Of a DNA stretch of 64,000 bases, positions 61,401-64,000 are shown piece after piece. Location of the stretch: the NCBI GenBank assembly GCA_963556495.2, contig OY747712.1:28307735-28371734 (forward strand), written 5' to 3'. Numbering within the stretch: position 1 is the first letter of the stretch; every line of letters starts with the position of its first letter. The position numbers were made by a program, and so were the translations under genes. Origin of the DNA: Valencia hispanica. Taxonomy: Eukaryota > Chordata > Actinopteri > Cyprinodontiformes > Valenciidae. Below the pieces are notes generated by a model that saw nothing but the letters and a program-made list of their open reading frames with translations, ran no database searches and was not told the origin of the DNA.

Positions 61401-63777
61401 CAGAAGAAAATCTGTTGTAAGACTCGGAAATGTACAACCCTGGGCTACTTTGCAAAGGAGGTGTTTGAGTAATACCCCAAATTTTTGCAACTGTAACTGC
61501 AGCAAAAGGTAGTTTTAGAAACTAATGATTCCGGAGGAAGTGATTTGTTCAGATTTGCTCTTAAAACAATAGAAAAATTTATCCTTTTTCCCCTCTATGT
61601 CATAGTTATGCACCACTACCATCAGTGTGTTTGTTAGTCTATCACATAAAATACCACCCACATGCATCAATGTTTGTAGTTGTAACATGAGAAAAGGTAA
61701 AAGAAAATATATTTTTTATTTTAAAGCACTGTATAACATATAAGCAAGTTACAAATACGCTTGCATCAATTCAGAAAGACGTGTCATCCAAACCCTATTC
61801 TATCTATTAAAATAATTGTTACTAGATTCCTTATGTGTTATATTTTTCCATCTTCATTTTGCAAAGTAAGTATGTGCAATAAAAGGCAAAAACCTTTAAT
61901 TAAAGGCATTTTGATGTAACATTCAACCTCATTTTGTGACAATTAAATTAATCAAGGAAGGTGTGAATTTGAGATTTAAGCACCTTTGCTCCTTCTGATA
62001 TCAGGCCATGCTTTTCTTGAAATTAACAATCTGTCAATTTAAAGCAATAATTATCAACTTATCTAATATGGCATTACTTTGAAATCTTATTTCTGAGAAA
62101 GACACTATACTGAGAAGTGATCAGTGAAAAGCTCATCTGTCAGACAGTTGGATTTTCCCTTATCTCACATGCTATGTGTGCAGCTTTTTACACCTTGTAA
62201 ATATCATTTTCCAGACTTGTATCCTGGTTCATGTTTTACACCTTTCACAGATAAAGTTTGTTGTCTGAGTGTGTGTAAGCTATGATAGGTTTAACATGAG
62301 TAGCTGTCAGACCAGCTTTCACTGATAATAAATTCACATCGACCACTGCCAAACCCTTAGGCAGTGAGCACTAACATGACCATTTTGAGGGTTTTATTTT
62401 AATGTAGCTATGGGGAATTCAGATCAGTCAAAACATACCTAAAGGACATTAAAACTTATTCAGACTCTGACAAATTTGTTGAGACCCTTCACCAGAAAAC
62501 ATGAAAATACAACAATTTCTTCAAAGATACCTCTAAAATATTTATTTATTATTCAATATATTTAACACAAATCACACTTTACTTTTGATAATGGATTAAG
62601 TTGACTTTTCCATTTAATTAAACAATTGAAAATGACAAATGGAGAAATTAGGTAATATCCATAGTTCCATTTTTTGCAGCAGAACCTCTTAGACTTTTTC
62701 AGTTTGCTGTGTTGTCCAAAACAGAGAAAATACCTGATTTTCAACTGACACCACGAGGGCACTTCTGAATTGTTGCAGGATGTGGATAAATTTTGCATCC
62801 CATTTTTTCTCAGATGTGAAAATATTCAAGTTAGATAGATAACCTGAAATGTCCCCTGAAGGTTGAATTCCAACTAGGAAATCTGGAGAATTCTCACCAA
62901 CATCGACATTAAGATTCAACATGTTTGCTGCACAGTTGGAAGCTTTTAAGTCTTTCACAATCACTGCAATGTAGAACCTCTATTAGTGAACATGTCTATT
63001 TCCTCTTTGGACATGCCTAAATTAGGTTTGATTTCATTTCCAATTTCAGAGGCTAATGGAACATAGATTAAATCACCAGCAGCACTTGTTCTTGGTTCAT
63101 TGTGGTTCACTTCAGTTTAGGGTTACTGGGTGTTCTCTTTAGAGCAGATAGCAAAGACTATTGTACTATTGTGGCCAAAAATATGAGTTATTCAACTTAT
63201 ATCTTTGGCCATCTTTGGTTGTTATCATTAGAACCCATGTGATAAGCTCTGTATTTACCTTGTAGTTGATTTATACCTAAATTTGTTCTTAGTACCACTA
63301 AAAACAGTCCGAGTACCACCAGTTGTACTTTCACCACACTGACAGCTATGGAATTGTCTGTAAGAAGTCAAACCTCTGCTTTTATTAAGTTTACTTGTGA
63401 TTGCTATTTGCATCCCCCCTTATTATAAAAGAAAATGCTTTTTCCCAAAGGTGGCGGGAATTTATACAAAATGTTATGTTGAAGAAATAAGAAAATTCAA
63501 TTGCATGACACAGTAGTATTGACTCATACAGCAAACAATCAGTGCTCAGGTTAACAACATGATGCCTGTTTTGTTGTTGTTTTGCTTCTATTTTGCAGTG
63601 ATTGATGGTCCGACTCAGCTGATAGTGCGTGATGTGACAGACACCGTGGCGTTTGTGGAGTGGACACCGCCAAAAGCAAAGATTGATCAAATTGTGTTGC
63701 GTTATGGCCTTGTGAGAGGAGAGGGCCCACGGACCACTTTTCGGCTCCAGCCCACCCTTACCCAGTACTCCTTACAG
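11266..63777 (+). CDS. tnr: Tenascin-R, 5' part of the gene (10 coding exons, continues past the window)
   Basis: Tenascin-R is a secreted multimeric extracellular-matrix glycoprotein of the nervous system (known for the family: made by oligodendrocytes and some neurons, found in perineuronal nets and at nodes). The joined exons are 11266-11343, 26838-27048, 27181-27281, 29619-29781, 30944-31420, 51322-51441, 51568-51711, 53544-53659, 58080-58230 and 63599-63777. They total 1740 nt, i.e. 580 codons with matching phases and no stop. Visible order: signal peptide (residues 1 to about 30), linker with a TRVRR basic site, the tenascin N-terminal block with [11 protein letters not shown], a heptad region (about 150-172), 4.5 EGF repeats (about 190-343), FN3-1 (344-431), FN3-2 (432-520), and part of FN3-3 (521-580). 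The [11 protein letters not shown] block, the WEISFIPK motif in FN3-2 and IDGPTQ at FN3-3 point to TNR rather than TNC, TNW or TNX. The rest of the gene lies to the right. Confidence 0.95.
13635..13720. repeat. hAT-like terminal sequence fragment
   Basis: CAGGGGTGAAAGTAAGGCGG followed by GGTACGGTCCGGTAC resembles the left end of a common teleost hAT family. No matching right end (CTTTCACCCCTG) was found nearby, so this is probably a fragment. Confidence 0.4.
14850..15235. repeat. Diverged tandem repeat, unit ~178 bp, about two copies
   Basis: The sequence from 14938 (TTGACCTATTTTCCTCAAC) recurs from 15116 (TTGACTTATTTCTCCAAAA). Both copies hold an AGATATTTATT/CAATATTTATT segment, TATAGTTGCCCCT/TATAGATAGCCCT, and end in TGAAAAGACTTT. 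The part before 14938 matches the second half of the first unit (TCACC...TTGGAGA...GACACAAACAC...). This looks like a short satellite-type array within the 8.7-kb element. Confidence 0.6.
15245..15310 (+). repeat. LINE/SINE-type 3' tail fragment
   Basis: GGGAATTTCCCTTTGGGATCAATAAA resembles the 3' tail shared by several teleost retroposons (TTTGGGATCAATAAAGT). No body is attached. Another such piece, GAATCAGAATCGAGAAGGTTTTATTGCC, lies near 14350. Confidence 0.4.
17427..19019 (-). mobile_element. Tc1/mariner transposon, complete ends, transposase disabled
   Basis: The element spans 17429-19017, flanked by TA at 17427-17428 and 19018-19019. The inverted repeats are about 210 bp, starting CAGGTCCTTCT. 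Each repeat holds an outer and an inner copy of a TCTCAAAAAATTAGCATAT-like motif, i.e. the IR/DR layout known from fish Tc1 elements. It is 1589 bp, normal for the family. The transposase lies on the minus strand and is broken. Confidence 0.93.
17706..18688 (-). pseudogene. Tc1 transposase (DD34E), two inactivating lesions
   Basis: Starts [16 protein letters not shown] on the minus strand, with a paired-like helix-turn-helix ([20 protein letters not shown]). The catalytic core keeps the second Asp ([14 protein letters not shown]) and the Glu ([16 protein letters not shown]), separated by 34 residues. The first catalytic Asp, normally in a SDESKF-like motif just after WSKVL, is gone: WSKVL is followed directly by the downstream CMSFGNQG in another frame (junction near 18254), so the deletion also shifts the frame. 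A second lesion is a TGA near 17778-17780 after SWASITPQQ. The last ~24 residues up to PTKY are still readable beyond it. The protein cannot be active; the copy could move only with a transposase supplied elsewhere. Confidence 0.92.
22291..23050. other. AT-rich non-coding intron sequence
   Basis: Part of tnr intron 1. A segment near 22540-22620 (GTTTGCATACCTTTATGG...) weakly resembles the 5' end of a Tc1-type element; otherwise nothing was recognised. Confidence 0.35.
23060..24700 (+). mobile_element. L2-clade LINE, internal-deletion derivative with esterase ORF1
   Basis: The 5' part carries ORF1 (23404-24169). The 3' part carries only the end of ORF2 (from about 24170: [53 protein letters not shown], stop at 24567). 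A 3' tail with TAAATAAACTGAATTTAATTGAATTGG follows. Endonuclease and reverse transcriptase are completely missing: ORF1 joins the ORF2 end at about 24169. The 5' border near 23060 is approximate. Confidence 0.8.
23404..24169 (+). pseudogene. L2 ORF1: coiled-coil plus SGNH-type esterase domain
   Basis: Opens [18 protein letters not shown], followed by a heptad region ([16 protein letters not shown]), then a Pro-rich linker. A frame change near 23690 leads into an SGNH hydrolase fold: [11 protein letters not shown] (block I with the nucleophile Ser), [10 protein letters not shown] (block III GxND) and RRDCIHP (block V Asp...His). Known role in the family: the ORF1 protein of some CR1/L2 LINEs carries this esterase. 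The frameshift disables this copy. Confidence 0.75.
24720..25085 (+). pseudogene. Tc1-like transposase remnant, middle part
   Basis: Resembles a Tc1 transposase region of the type with ...[16 protein letters not shown]... (normally a GG-rich VMVWG stretch), full of stops. The match fades near 25085 and the C-terminal part reappears at about 25975, with roughly 0.9 kb of unrecognised DNA between. Confidence 0.55.
25086..25974. other. Unrecognised non-coding block between two Tc1 pieces
   Basis: May be an insertion that split the Tc1 remnant. GTTGTTGCC and GGCAACAAC (about 25823-25848) form a small inverted repeat. No termini could be defined. Confidence 0.3.
25975..26420 (+). pseudogene. Tc1-like transposase remnant, C-terminal part and right end
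   Basis: Segments resembling the last third of a Tc1 transposase gene: GAAGAAAATCTATTAGAAGC, CAGCAGGATAGCAACC (catalytic Asp region), AATGGTATGGTTTAGATCA, AGTCCAGAACAAAATC (normally the DLNPIEN region), and GTAATTGATGAAATAGATGC. All frames are broken. Confidence 0.65.
26838..27048 (+). CDS. tnr: tnr coding exon 2: N-terminal linker and tenascin N-terminal block
   Basis: The acceptor is CGCTCCAG and the donor is GTGACC. The exon encodes residues 27-97. It opens with a variable linker containing TRVRRQ, an R-X-R-R furin-type site (the corresponding mammalian position reads RVQRQ). It then has [14 protein letters not shown] and a Cys, the conserved block N-terminal to the trimerisation coiled coil in tenascin-R. 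It ends in phase 1. The exon identity is firm; use of the furin site is inferred. Confidence 0.95.
27181..27281 (+). CDS. tnr: tnr coding exon 3: acidic linker
   Basis: Encodes residues 97-130, a Ser/Glu/Gln-rich linker ending in DAESQ, which precedes the VTFTHRIN block of the next exon as in mammalian TNR. Only 132 bp of intron separates it from exon 2. The acceptor is CTGTATAG. The donor GTCACT is weak against the GTRAGT consensus, and the intron's first bases would translate as VTF, imitating the start of the true next exon. Ends in phase 0. Confidence 0.88.
27432..27752 (+). repeat. Dispersed teleost SINE-like repeat, copy 1
   Basis: AAATGGTAAATGGCCTGTAC, then CCAAAGCGCTTCACACTACAT, TTGCCCAAGGACACAACGAC and AACCCTCCGGTTACAAG. 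It matches copy 2 at 55679-55987 over its length in the same orientation. A common type in fish genomes. The short open frames inside are not genes. Confidence 0.75.
28420..29200 (+). pseudogene. Tc1 transposase 2, heavily broken
   Basis: Only the last part reads cleanly: [37 protein letters not shown] (catalytic Glu kept), then [11 protein letters not shown] and a stop. The two catalytic Asp regions are not readable as protein. The L2 tail insertion and deletions lie between 28680 and 28960. Confidence 0.75.
28716..28783 (-). repeat. Very short L2 3' tail inserted in Tc1 copy 2
   Basis: CAAGGCAAGGCAAGGCAATT followed by TTATTTGTATAGCACACTTTC and ACAAGGTAATTC is the reverse complement of the tail of the L2 at 48640-49378 (49316-49376). 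Only ~60 bp of the LINE is present, an extreme 5' truncation. Confidence 0.8.
29619..29781 (+). CDS. tnr: tnr coding exon 4: coiled-coil oligomerisation segment
   Basis: Encodes residues 131-184: [10 protein letters not shown], then a CSC pair, a heptad stretch ([17 protein letters not shown]), and a Cys cluster CGSGCC. In tenascins this part forms the parallel trimeric coiled coil, and the flanking cysteines can link subunits. The acceptor is TTGCTTAG and the donor is a good GTGAGT. It ends in phase 1. A MITE begins only 40 bp downstream of the exon end. Confidence 0.95.
29818..30324. mobile_element. TTAA-flanked MITE (Kolobok-like) 40 bp after tnr exon 4
   Basis: TTAA at 29818-29821 and 30321-30324 flanks a 499-bp element with inverted ends (AGGGGCTATATGCAATTTT / AAGAGGCTATATGCAACTTT). 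The TTAA target and GAGGCTATATG-type ends fit Kolobok; piggyBac also uses TTAA, so the class is not certain. No coding capacity. It starts just after the exon 4 splice donor. Confidence 0.75.
30944..31420 (+). CDS. tnr: tnr coding exon 5: all EGF-like repeats
   Basis: A single 477-bp exon encodes one partial and four complete tenascin-type EGF repeats (residues 185-343). Each complete unit runs C-x3-C-x5-C-x4-C-x1-C-x8-C, as in the unit beginning [12 protein letters not shown]. This matches the 4.5 EGF repeats of tenascin-R. Several NCS/NGT sequons are present. The acceptor is TCATTATAG and the donor GTAAGC. It ends in phase 1. A second open frame over the same bases is a shadow. The following intron is 19.9 kb. 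Confidence 0.97.
31421..35225. other. tnr intron, mostly low-repeat sequence
   Basis: No gene and few recognisable repeats apart from the TGAA microsatellite at 32051-32113. It is the longest repeat-poor stretch in the window and so could hold intronic regulatory sequence, but nothing specific can be read. Confidence 0.4.
32051..32113. repeat. (ATGA)n microsatellite
   Basis: About 15 tandem ATGA units with two ATAA variants. Confidence 0.97.
35229..35620 (-). pseudogene. Remnant of a Tc1-type transposon (C-terminal end)
   Basis: The + strand shows ACCAGCCATTTCATTAGATG, CACCACATCCCAAATGTTCTC, GTGACTGTGGAGGTCATTG, TGTCACATGGTGCATTATCC and GTAGCCATCAGAAGATG. These are the reverse complement of the 3' end of a widespread fish Tc1-type transposase. 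Coding frames are broken. The DIRS element begins soon after at 35738. Confidence 0.65.
35785..35924. repeat. DIRS left inverted terminal repeat
   Basis: About 140 bp, similar in reverse complement to 45271-45409; both contain GACATCA.GTCTGTCTGTGACAG and CTCCACCCA.CATCCTATATCACA. Small differences show age since insertion. Confidence 0.9.
36018..37914 (-). repeat. L1 3'UTR, G-rich on the sense strand
   Basis: A GC-rich block with strong strand asymmetry: C-runs on +, G-runs on the L1 sense strand. It matches 11588-12649 and 21361-22160 in order. Open frames up to 371 codons exist on both strands but have no domain, are full of Pro/Gly/Arg, and arise from base composition. Confidence 0.85.
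37915..40530 (-). pseudogene. L1 ORF2 (endonuclease + reverse transcriptase), multiply inactivated
   Basis: The N-terminal ~60 residues of the endonuclease are missing. The readable part starts [12 protein letters not shown] and includes [27 protein letters not shown] and [10 protein letters not shown] (the usual SDH box is SNH here). The RT part has [57 protein letters not shown] and [14 protein letters not shown]. The palm box reads YADY instead of YADD, near 38600. At least five in-frame stops (near 40086, 39834, 39720, 39279, 38757) and one frameshift occur. The C-terminal part ends at ININSSL and runs into the 3'UTR. Confidence 0.9.
40619..41452 (-). pseudogene. L1 ORF1 protein with a single in-frame stop
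   Basis: The start [14 protein letters not shown] at 41452 is followed by a basic Ser/Thr-rich stretch, a long coiled coil (heptads through [20 protein letters not shown]), and an RRM-like part ([10 protein letters not shown]...). A C-terminal domain ends in [16 protein letters not shown] and TAG at 40619-40621. The frame is open over 278 codons except for one TGA at 40898-40900, after FHRVQRL. In L1s, ORF1p is the RNA-binding trimeric chaperone of the retrotransposition particle. Nothing else in this ORF looks damaged. Confidence 0.88.
41644..41731. repeat. DIRS internal complementary region (ICR)
   Basis: ACTATGTTCTCAAAGAACCA, GGGATTACAATAAGTAACCC and ATTCTTTTTCTAACTTTTTG are complementary to the two outer extremities of the element. 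In DIRS the ICR is thought to template a circular intermediate by bridging both ends. The L1 landed exactly at the edge of the ICR, so its right target-site duplication (41644-41660) is ICR sequence. Confidence 0.88.
41772..42472 (-). pseudogene. DIRS tyrosine recombinase, broken into three frames
   Basis: Frame pieces: 42472-42269 ([20 protein letters not shown], with the first catalytic Arg), 42217-41996 ([35 protein letters not shown]), and 41999-41772 ([18 protein letters not shown] with the HxxR box, then FVKFYRLDV with the nucleophile Tyr). All catalytic residues of the family are visible, but two frameshifts prevent one protein. In DIRS this enzyme integrates the circular DNA, which is why no target-site duplication is expected. 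Confidence 0.9.
42470..42866 (-). pseudogene. DIRS reverse transcriptase, truncated
   Basis: Shows the RT N-terminal motifs [35 protein letters not shown] and QGDWFVTI. After a frame change, [19 protein letters not shown] follows. The Asp-bearing DLKDAY segment is lost at the frame change, and the palm YxDD box plus the whole RNase H region are absent. The next recognisable sequence (from 42472) already belongs to the recombinase. Confidence 0.88.
43600..44929 (-). pseudogene. DIRS ORF1 (gag-like), broken
   Basis: Minus-strand pieces in order: a Cys-rich N-terminal part ([52 protein letters not shown]), [52 protein letters not shown], and [19 protein letters not shown] with [11 protein letters not shown]. 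These are characteristic of fish DIRS ORF1. They lie in different frames, so several indels have occurred. A low-complexity linker (43294-43683) leads toward the RT. Confidence 0.85.
45271..45409. repeat. DIRS right inverted terminal repeat
   Basis: Partner of the left repeat at 35785-35924. On the minus strand this is the upstream end of the element, just before the gag-like remnant. Confidence 0.9.
45441..47825. other. tnr intron, non-coding, few features
   Basis: AT-rich intron sequence without recognisable repeat or coding content. 47330-47825 is closer to balanced composition and has two overlapping open frames, on opposite strands, that I take to be chance. Confidence 0.4.
47830..48290. 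promoter_or_regulatory. Candidate conserved non-coding element (intronic enhancer candidate)
   Basis: A repeat-free block with many homeobox/POU-like words close together: TTTAATTAGAAA (about 47859), TTTCTAATTTAAAG (48051), ATTAATATGCA (48090-48100) and the exact octamer ATTTGCAT (48103-48110). This is inferred from composition and motif grouping only; conservation has not been tested. Confidence 0.35.
48640..49378 (+). mobile_element. L2-clade LINE, 5'-truncated, ORF2 C-terminus and 3' tail
   Basis: Reads [55 protein letters not shown] and [20 protein letters not shown], up to [12 protein letters not shown] frameshift then follows before [20 protein letters not shown] and the stop. The 3' part ends with AAAGCACCTTGAATTACC, AAGTGTGCTATACAAATAAA and repeated TTGCC(TTGCC), the L2 tail. 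The very short copy at 28716-28783 is the same family. Confidence 0.9.
50213..50990 (-). mobile_element. L2-clade LINE 3' fragment in inverted orientation
   Basis: The + strand starts with AAGGCAAGACATTTTTTTAT and ends in the region of ORF2 before the C-terminus. Complement motifs match the copy at 48640: ACGAGCAGCAGCATTCTGGA (AASRVL region), CATTCAATGATTTATAAACT (YKSLNG region), CTCCATGTTTTGTTCTGATT (RTKHGE region), and CTTCAGGTGATAGAAGGACA (FYHLKN region). It is more decayed than the 48640 copy. Confidence 0.75.
51322..51441 (+). CDS. tnr: tnr coding exon 6: first half of FN3-1
   Basis: The acceptor is TTTCAATAG and the donor GTAAGG, phase 1 in and out. Encodes [21 protein letters not shown] and on to SSPGG, the A-B-C strands of a fibronectin type III domain. 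It carries the conserved core Trp and aligns with human TNR FN3-1, where the matching intron position also follows the GG pair. Confidence 0.95.
51568..51711 (+). CDS. tnr: tnr coding exon 7: second half of FN3-1
   Basis: Follows exon 6 after a 126-bp intron; acceptor CTGTCAG, donor GTAAGT. It encodes the rest of FN3-1, including the E-F strand signature [16 protein letters not shown] with the conserved Tyr. Exons 6 and 7 together give 264 nt (88 residues), a standard FN3 length. NTT and NNS sequons are present. Ends in phase 1. Confidence 0.95.
52498..53271. mobile_element. Degraded Tc1-like element
   Basis: Begins AGTGTCTTTCAACAGTATTC, followed by TGGGATTTTATGAGATAA. It ends with CATAAAACCCCAAAAAATACATTTAAATT and a GTGAAAAACGTGTTTAAAG stretch, typical of the ends of an old fish Tc1 family. 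The middle has transposase-derived words (GTTTGCAAGGGGACTCAATA, TTTAATTGCAGTAAGGGTG) but no frame. Borders are approximate. Confidence 0.55.
53544..53659 (+). CDS. tnr: tnr coding exon 8: first half of FN3-2
   Basis: The acceptor is GTGTTCAG and the donor GTAGAA. Encodes the N-terminal half of FN3-2: [15 protein letters not shown] followed by [11 protein letters not shown], nearly the same as mammalian TNR and among the clearest family markers here. Phase 1 in, phase 0 out. Confidence 0.96.
53660..55388. other. tnr intron, AT-rich, no gene
   Basis: No coding content. A word like TTAGCTCTATTTGAAACACTGTA occurs at about 54477, with a related copy near 54610 and another near 1015, suggesting an old dispersed repeat. 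Confidence 0.4.
55389..55461. repeat. (TC)n microsatellite followed by a C14 run
   Basis: Nearly uninterrupted TC units with two TG interruptions to about 55447, then a homopolymer of C. Length is likely to vary between individuals. Confidence 0.97.
55679..55987 (+). repeat. Dispersed teleost SINE-like repeat, copy 2
   Basis: Same family as 27432-27752: AATGGTAAATGGCCTGTAC, CCAAAGCGCTTCACACTACA, GGCAAGCTACATTGTAGCC, GGACACAACGACTGAG and CAACCCTCCAGTTACAAGAC. Same orientation as copy 1. Confidence 0.75.
55988..58079. other. tnr intron, no gene; possible unique islands
   Basis: No coding content recognised. Less AT-rich islands lie at about 56450-56650 and 57650-57850. They show no repeat ends and might be conserved non-coding DNA, but this is untested. 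Confidence 0.35.
58080..58230 (+). CDS. tnr: tnr coding exon 9: second half of FN3-2
   Basis: The acceptor is TTTTAAAG and the donor GTAAGT. Encodes [12 protein letters not shown], then [16 protein letters not shown] and a closing TTFTT-like strand, the second half of FN3-2. Phase 0 in, phase 1 out. The split codon with the next exon gives Leu at the FN3-2/FN3-3 border, where mammals have Val. Confidence 0.96.
58809..59590. repeat. GC-rich repeat-like block of unknown class
   Basis: A sharp rise in GC within an AT-rich intron, with C-rich strings on + (AACCCCGCCCGAGCCCCCAT; CCATCCCAGCCCCGCC). The composition resembles the L1 3'UTR blocks at 12.2 and 36.7 kb, but I see no direct sequence match. 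Overlapping minus-strand open frames (59003-59185, 59234-59590) are probably chance. Confidence 0.4.
59692..59994. mobile_element. Tc1/mariner-type MITE, 299 bp
   Basis: The element spans 59694-59992, flanked by TA (59692-59693, 59993-59994). The ends are inverted copies: CAGTCATATTCAATAAATTA, and on the complement of the right end CAGTCGCATTCAATAAGTTA. No coding capacity. Confidence 0.85.
60000..61129. other. tnr intron, no gene seen
   Basis: AT-rich, with a less AT-rich island at 60590-60800. 60465-60560 has ATATCGATTAATAATTCATG and CTCATTAATTTTTCACGAC, homeobox-like words in unique sequence. Nothing firmer can be said. Confidence 0.3.
61130..61733 (+). mobile_element. Degraded Tc1-like element with both ends, 600 bp
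   Basis: The element spans 61132-61731, flanked by TA on both sides. It begins CAGTACTTTGCAGAAAC and ends TTAAAGCACTG. Inner words come from the transposase C-terminus (GATCAAAGCATA; AAAATCCAGACCTAAATCC, the DLNP motif; CTGTAACTGCAGCAAAAGG, the VTAAKG tail). It is an internally deleted, inactive copy. Confidence 0.8.
61734..62560. other. tnr intron, no gene seen
   Basis: AT-rich sequence without recognised repeats or coding content. Confidence 0.35.
62680..63120 (-). pseudogene. Unrecognised, possibly coding-derived segment
   Basis: On the minus strand two adjoining frames give protein-like sequence: [20 protein letters not shown] with [11 protein letters not shown] (about 63080-62985), then, one frame over, [20 protein letters not shown] and on to [20 protein letters not shown] and TQQTEKV (to 62689). 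The composition looks less random than neighbouring shadow frames, and there is no start or splice context. It could be an old processed pseudogene or a transposon fragment. I do not recognise the family. Confidence 0.3.
63599..63777 (+). CDS. tnr: tnr coding exon 10: first half of FN3-3
   Basis: The acceptor is TATTTTGCAG and the donor GTGTGT (acceptable but not optimal). Encodes [21 protein letters not shown], then an [14 protein letters not shown] segment ending at YSLQ, the first 60 residues of FN3-3. The second half must lie to the right of the window. Phase 1 in, phase 0 out. Confidence 0.95.
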
Positions 63778-64000
63778 GTGTGTATTTGTGTGTTTGTAGG
63801 AATCATCACAGACTTGATTATACTCTCACATATGTAGGGATGCTGTTGTTATTCATAGCAAAAAGCTAAATGTTCTCAGTGGGTATCTCTTTATCTTTGT
63901 TTCGTGCTAAGCGTTTGCTTGTGATATGCATTAAATTATCAAATATCAGGGTTTCTTTGCCACCTGTGTCAGAAGACAAAATAGTATTGATAAAAAAATA

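Overview
The window is teleost fish nuclear DNA. It contains vertebrate-type split exons with GT/AG introns, very AT-rich introns, and a dense typical fish mix of Tc1/mariner, hAT, L2, L1 and DIRS elements. No prokaryotic or organellar features are present. The species cannot be named from the sequence.

One host gene is visible: the 5' half of tenascin-R (tnr), on the + strand. Ten coding exons from 11266 to 63777 join in a phase-consistent way into 580 codons with no stop. They encode a signal peptide, an N-terminal segment with a furin-like site, a short coiled coil with flanking cysteines, 4.5 EGF repeats, FN3-1, FN3-2 and the first half of FN3-3. The remaining FN3 repeats and the fibrinogen-like domain lie beyond the right edge. 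Any upstream non-coding exon and the promoter were not located.

Layout. 1-11228: sequence 5' of the first coding exon. It holds a Harbinger-like MITE, a Tc1 scrap and one L2 LINE (2845-8250) broken by three later insertions. 11229-11343: first coding exon. 11344-26837: intron 1 (15.5 kb). It holds a four-deep nest: an L1 3' fragment (11563-22276) contains an ~8.7-kb TIR-bounded element of unknown class (~12650-21360), which contains a hAT-like element (17361-19968), which contains a Tc1 (17429-19017). A deletion-derivative L2 with an esterase ORF1, and Tc1 scraps, follow. 26838-31420: four exons, with a second Tc1, a SINE-like repeat and a TTAA-flanked MITE between them. 31421-51321: a 19.9-kb intron with a DIRS tyrosine-recombinase retrotransposon (~35738-45440) split by a complete-ended 5.65-kb L1 (35993-41643, 17-bp target-site duplication), plus further L2 pieces. 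51322-63777: the FN3 exons, with Tc1 remnants, a second copy of the SINE-like repeat, a (TC)n tract and a 299-bp TA-flanked MITE.

No transposable element here looks autonomous; each coding region seen has stops, frameshifts, deletions or lost catalytic residues. The most unusual items are the unclassified 8.7-kb element and its nest, and the DIRS/L1 composite, in which all DIRS diagnostic parts (inverted ends, internal complementary region, recombinase) can be read directly. I found no clearly new multi-gene system.
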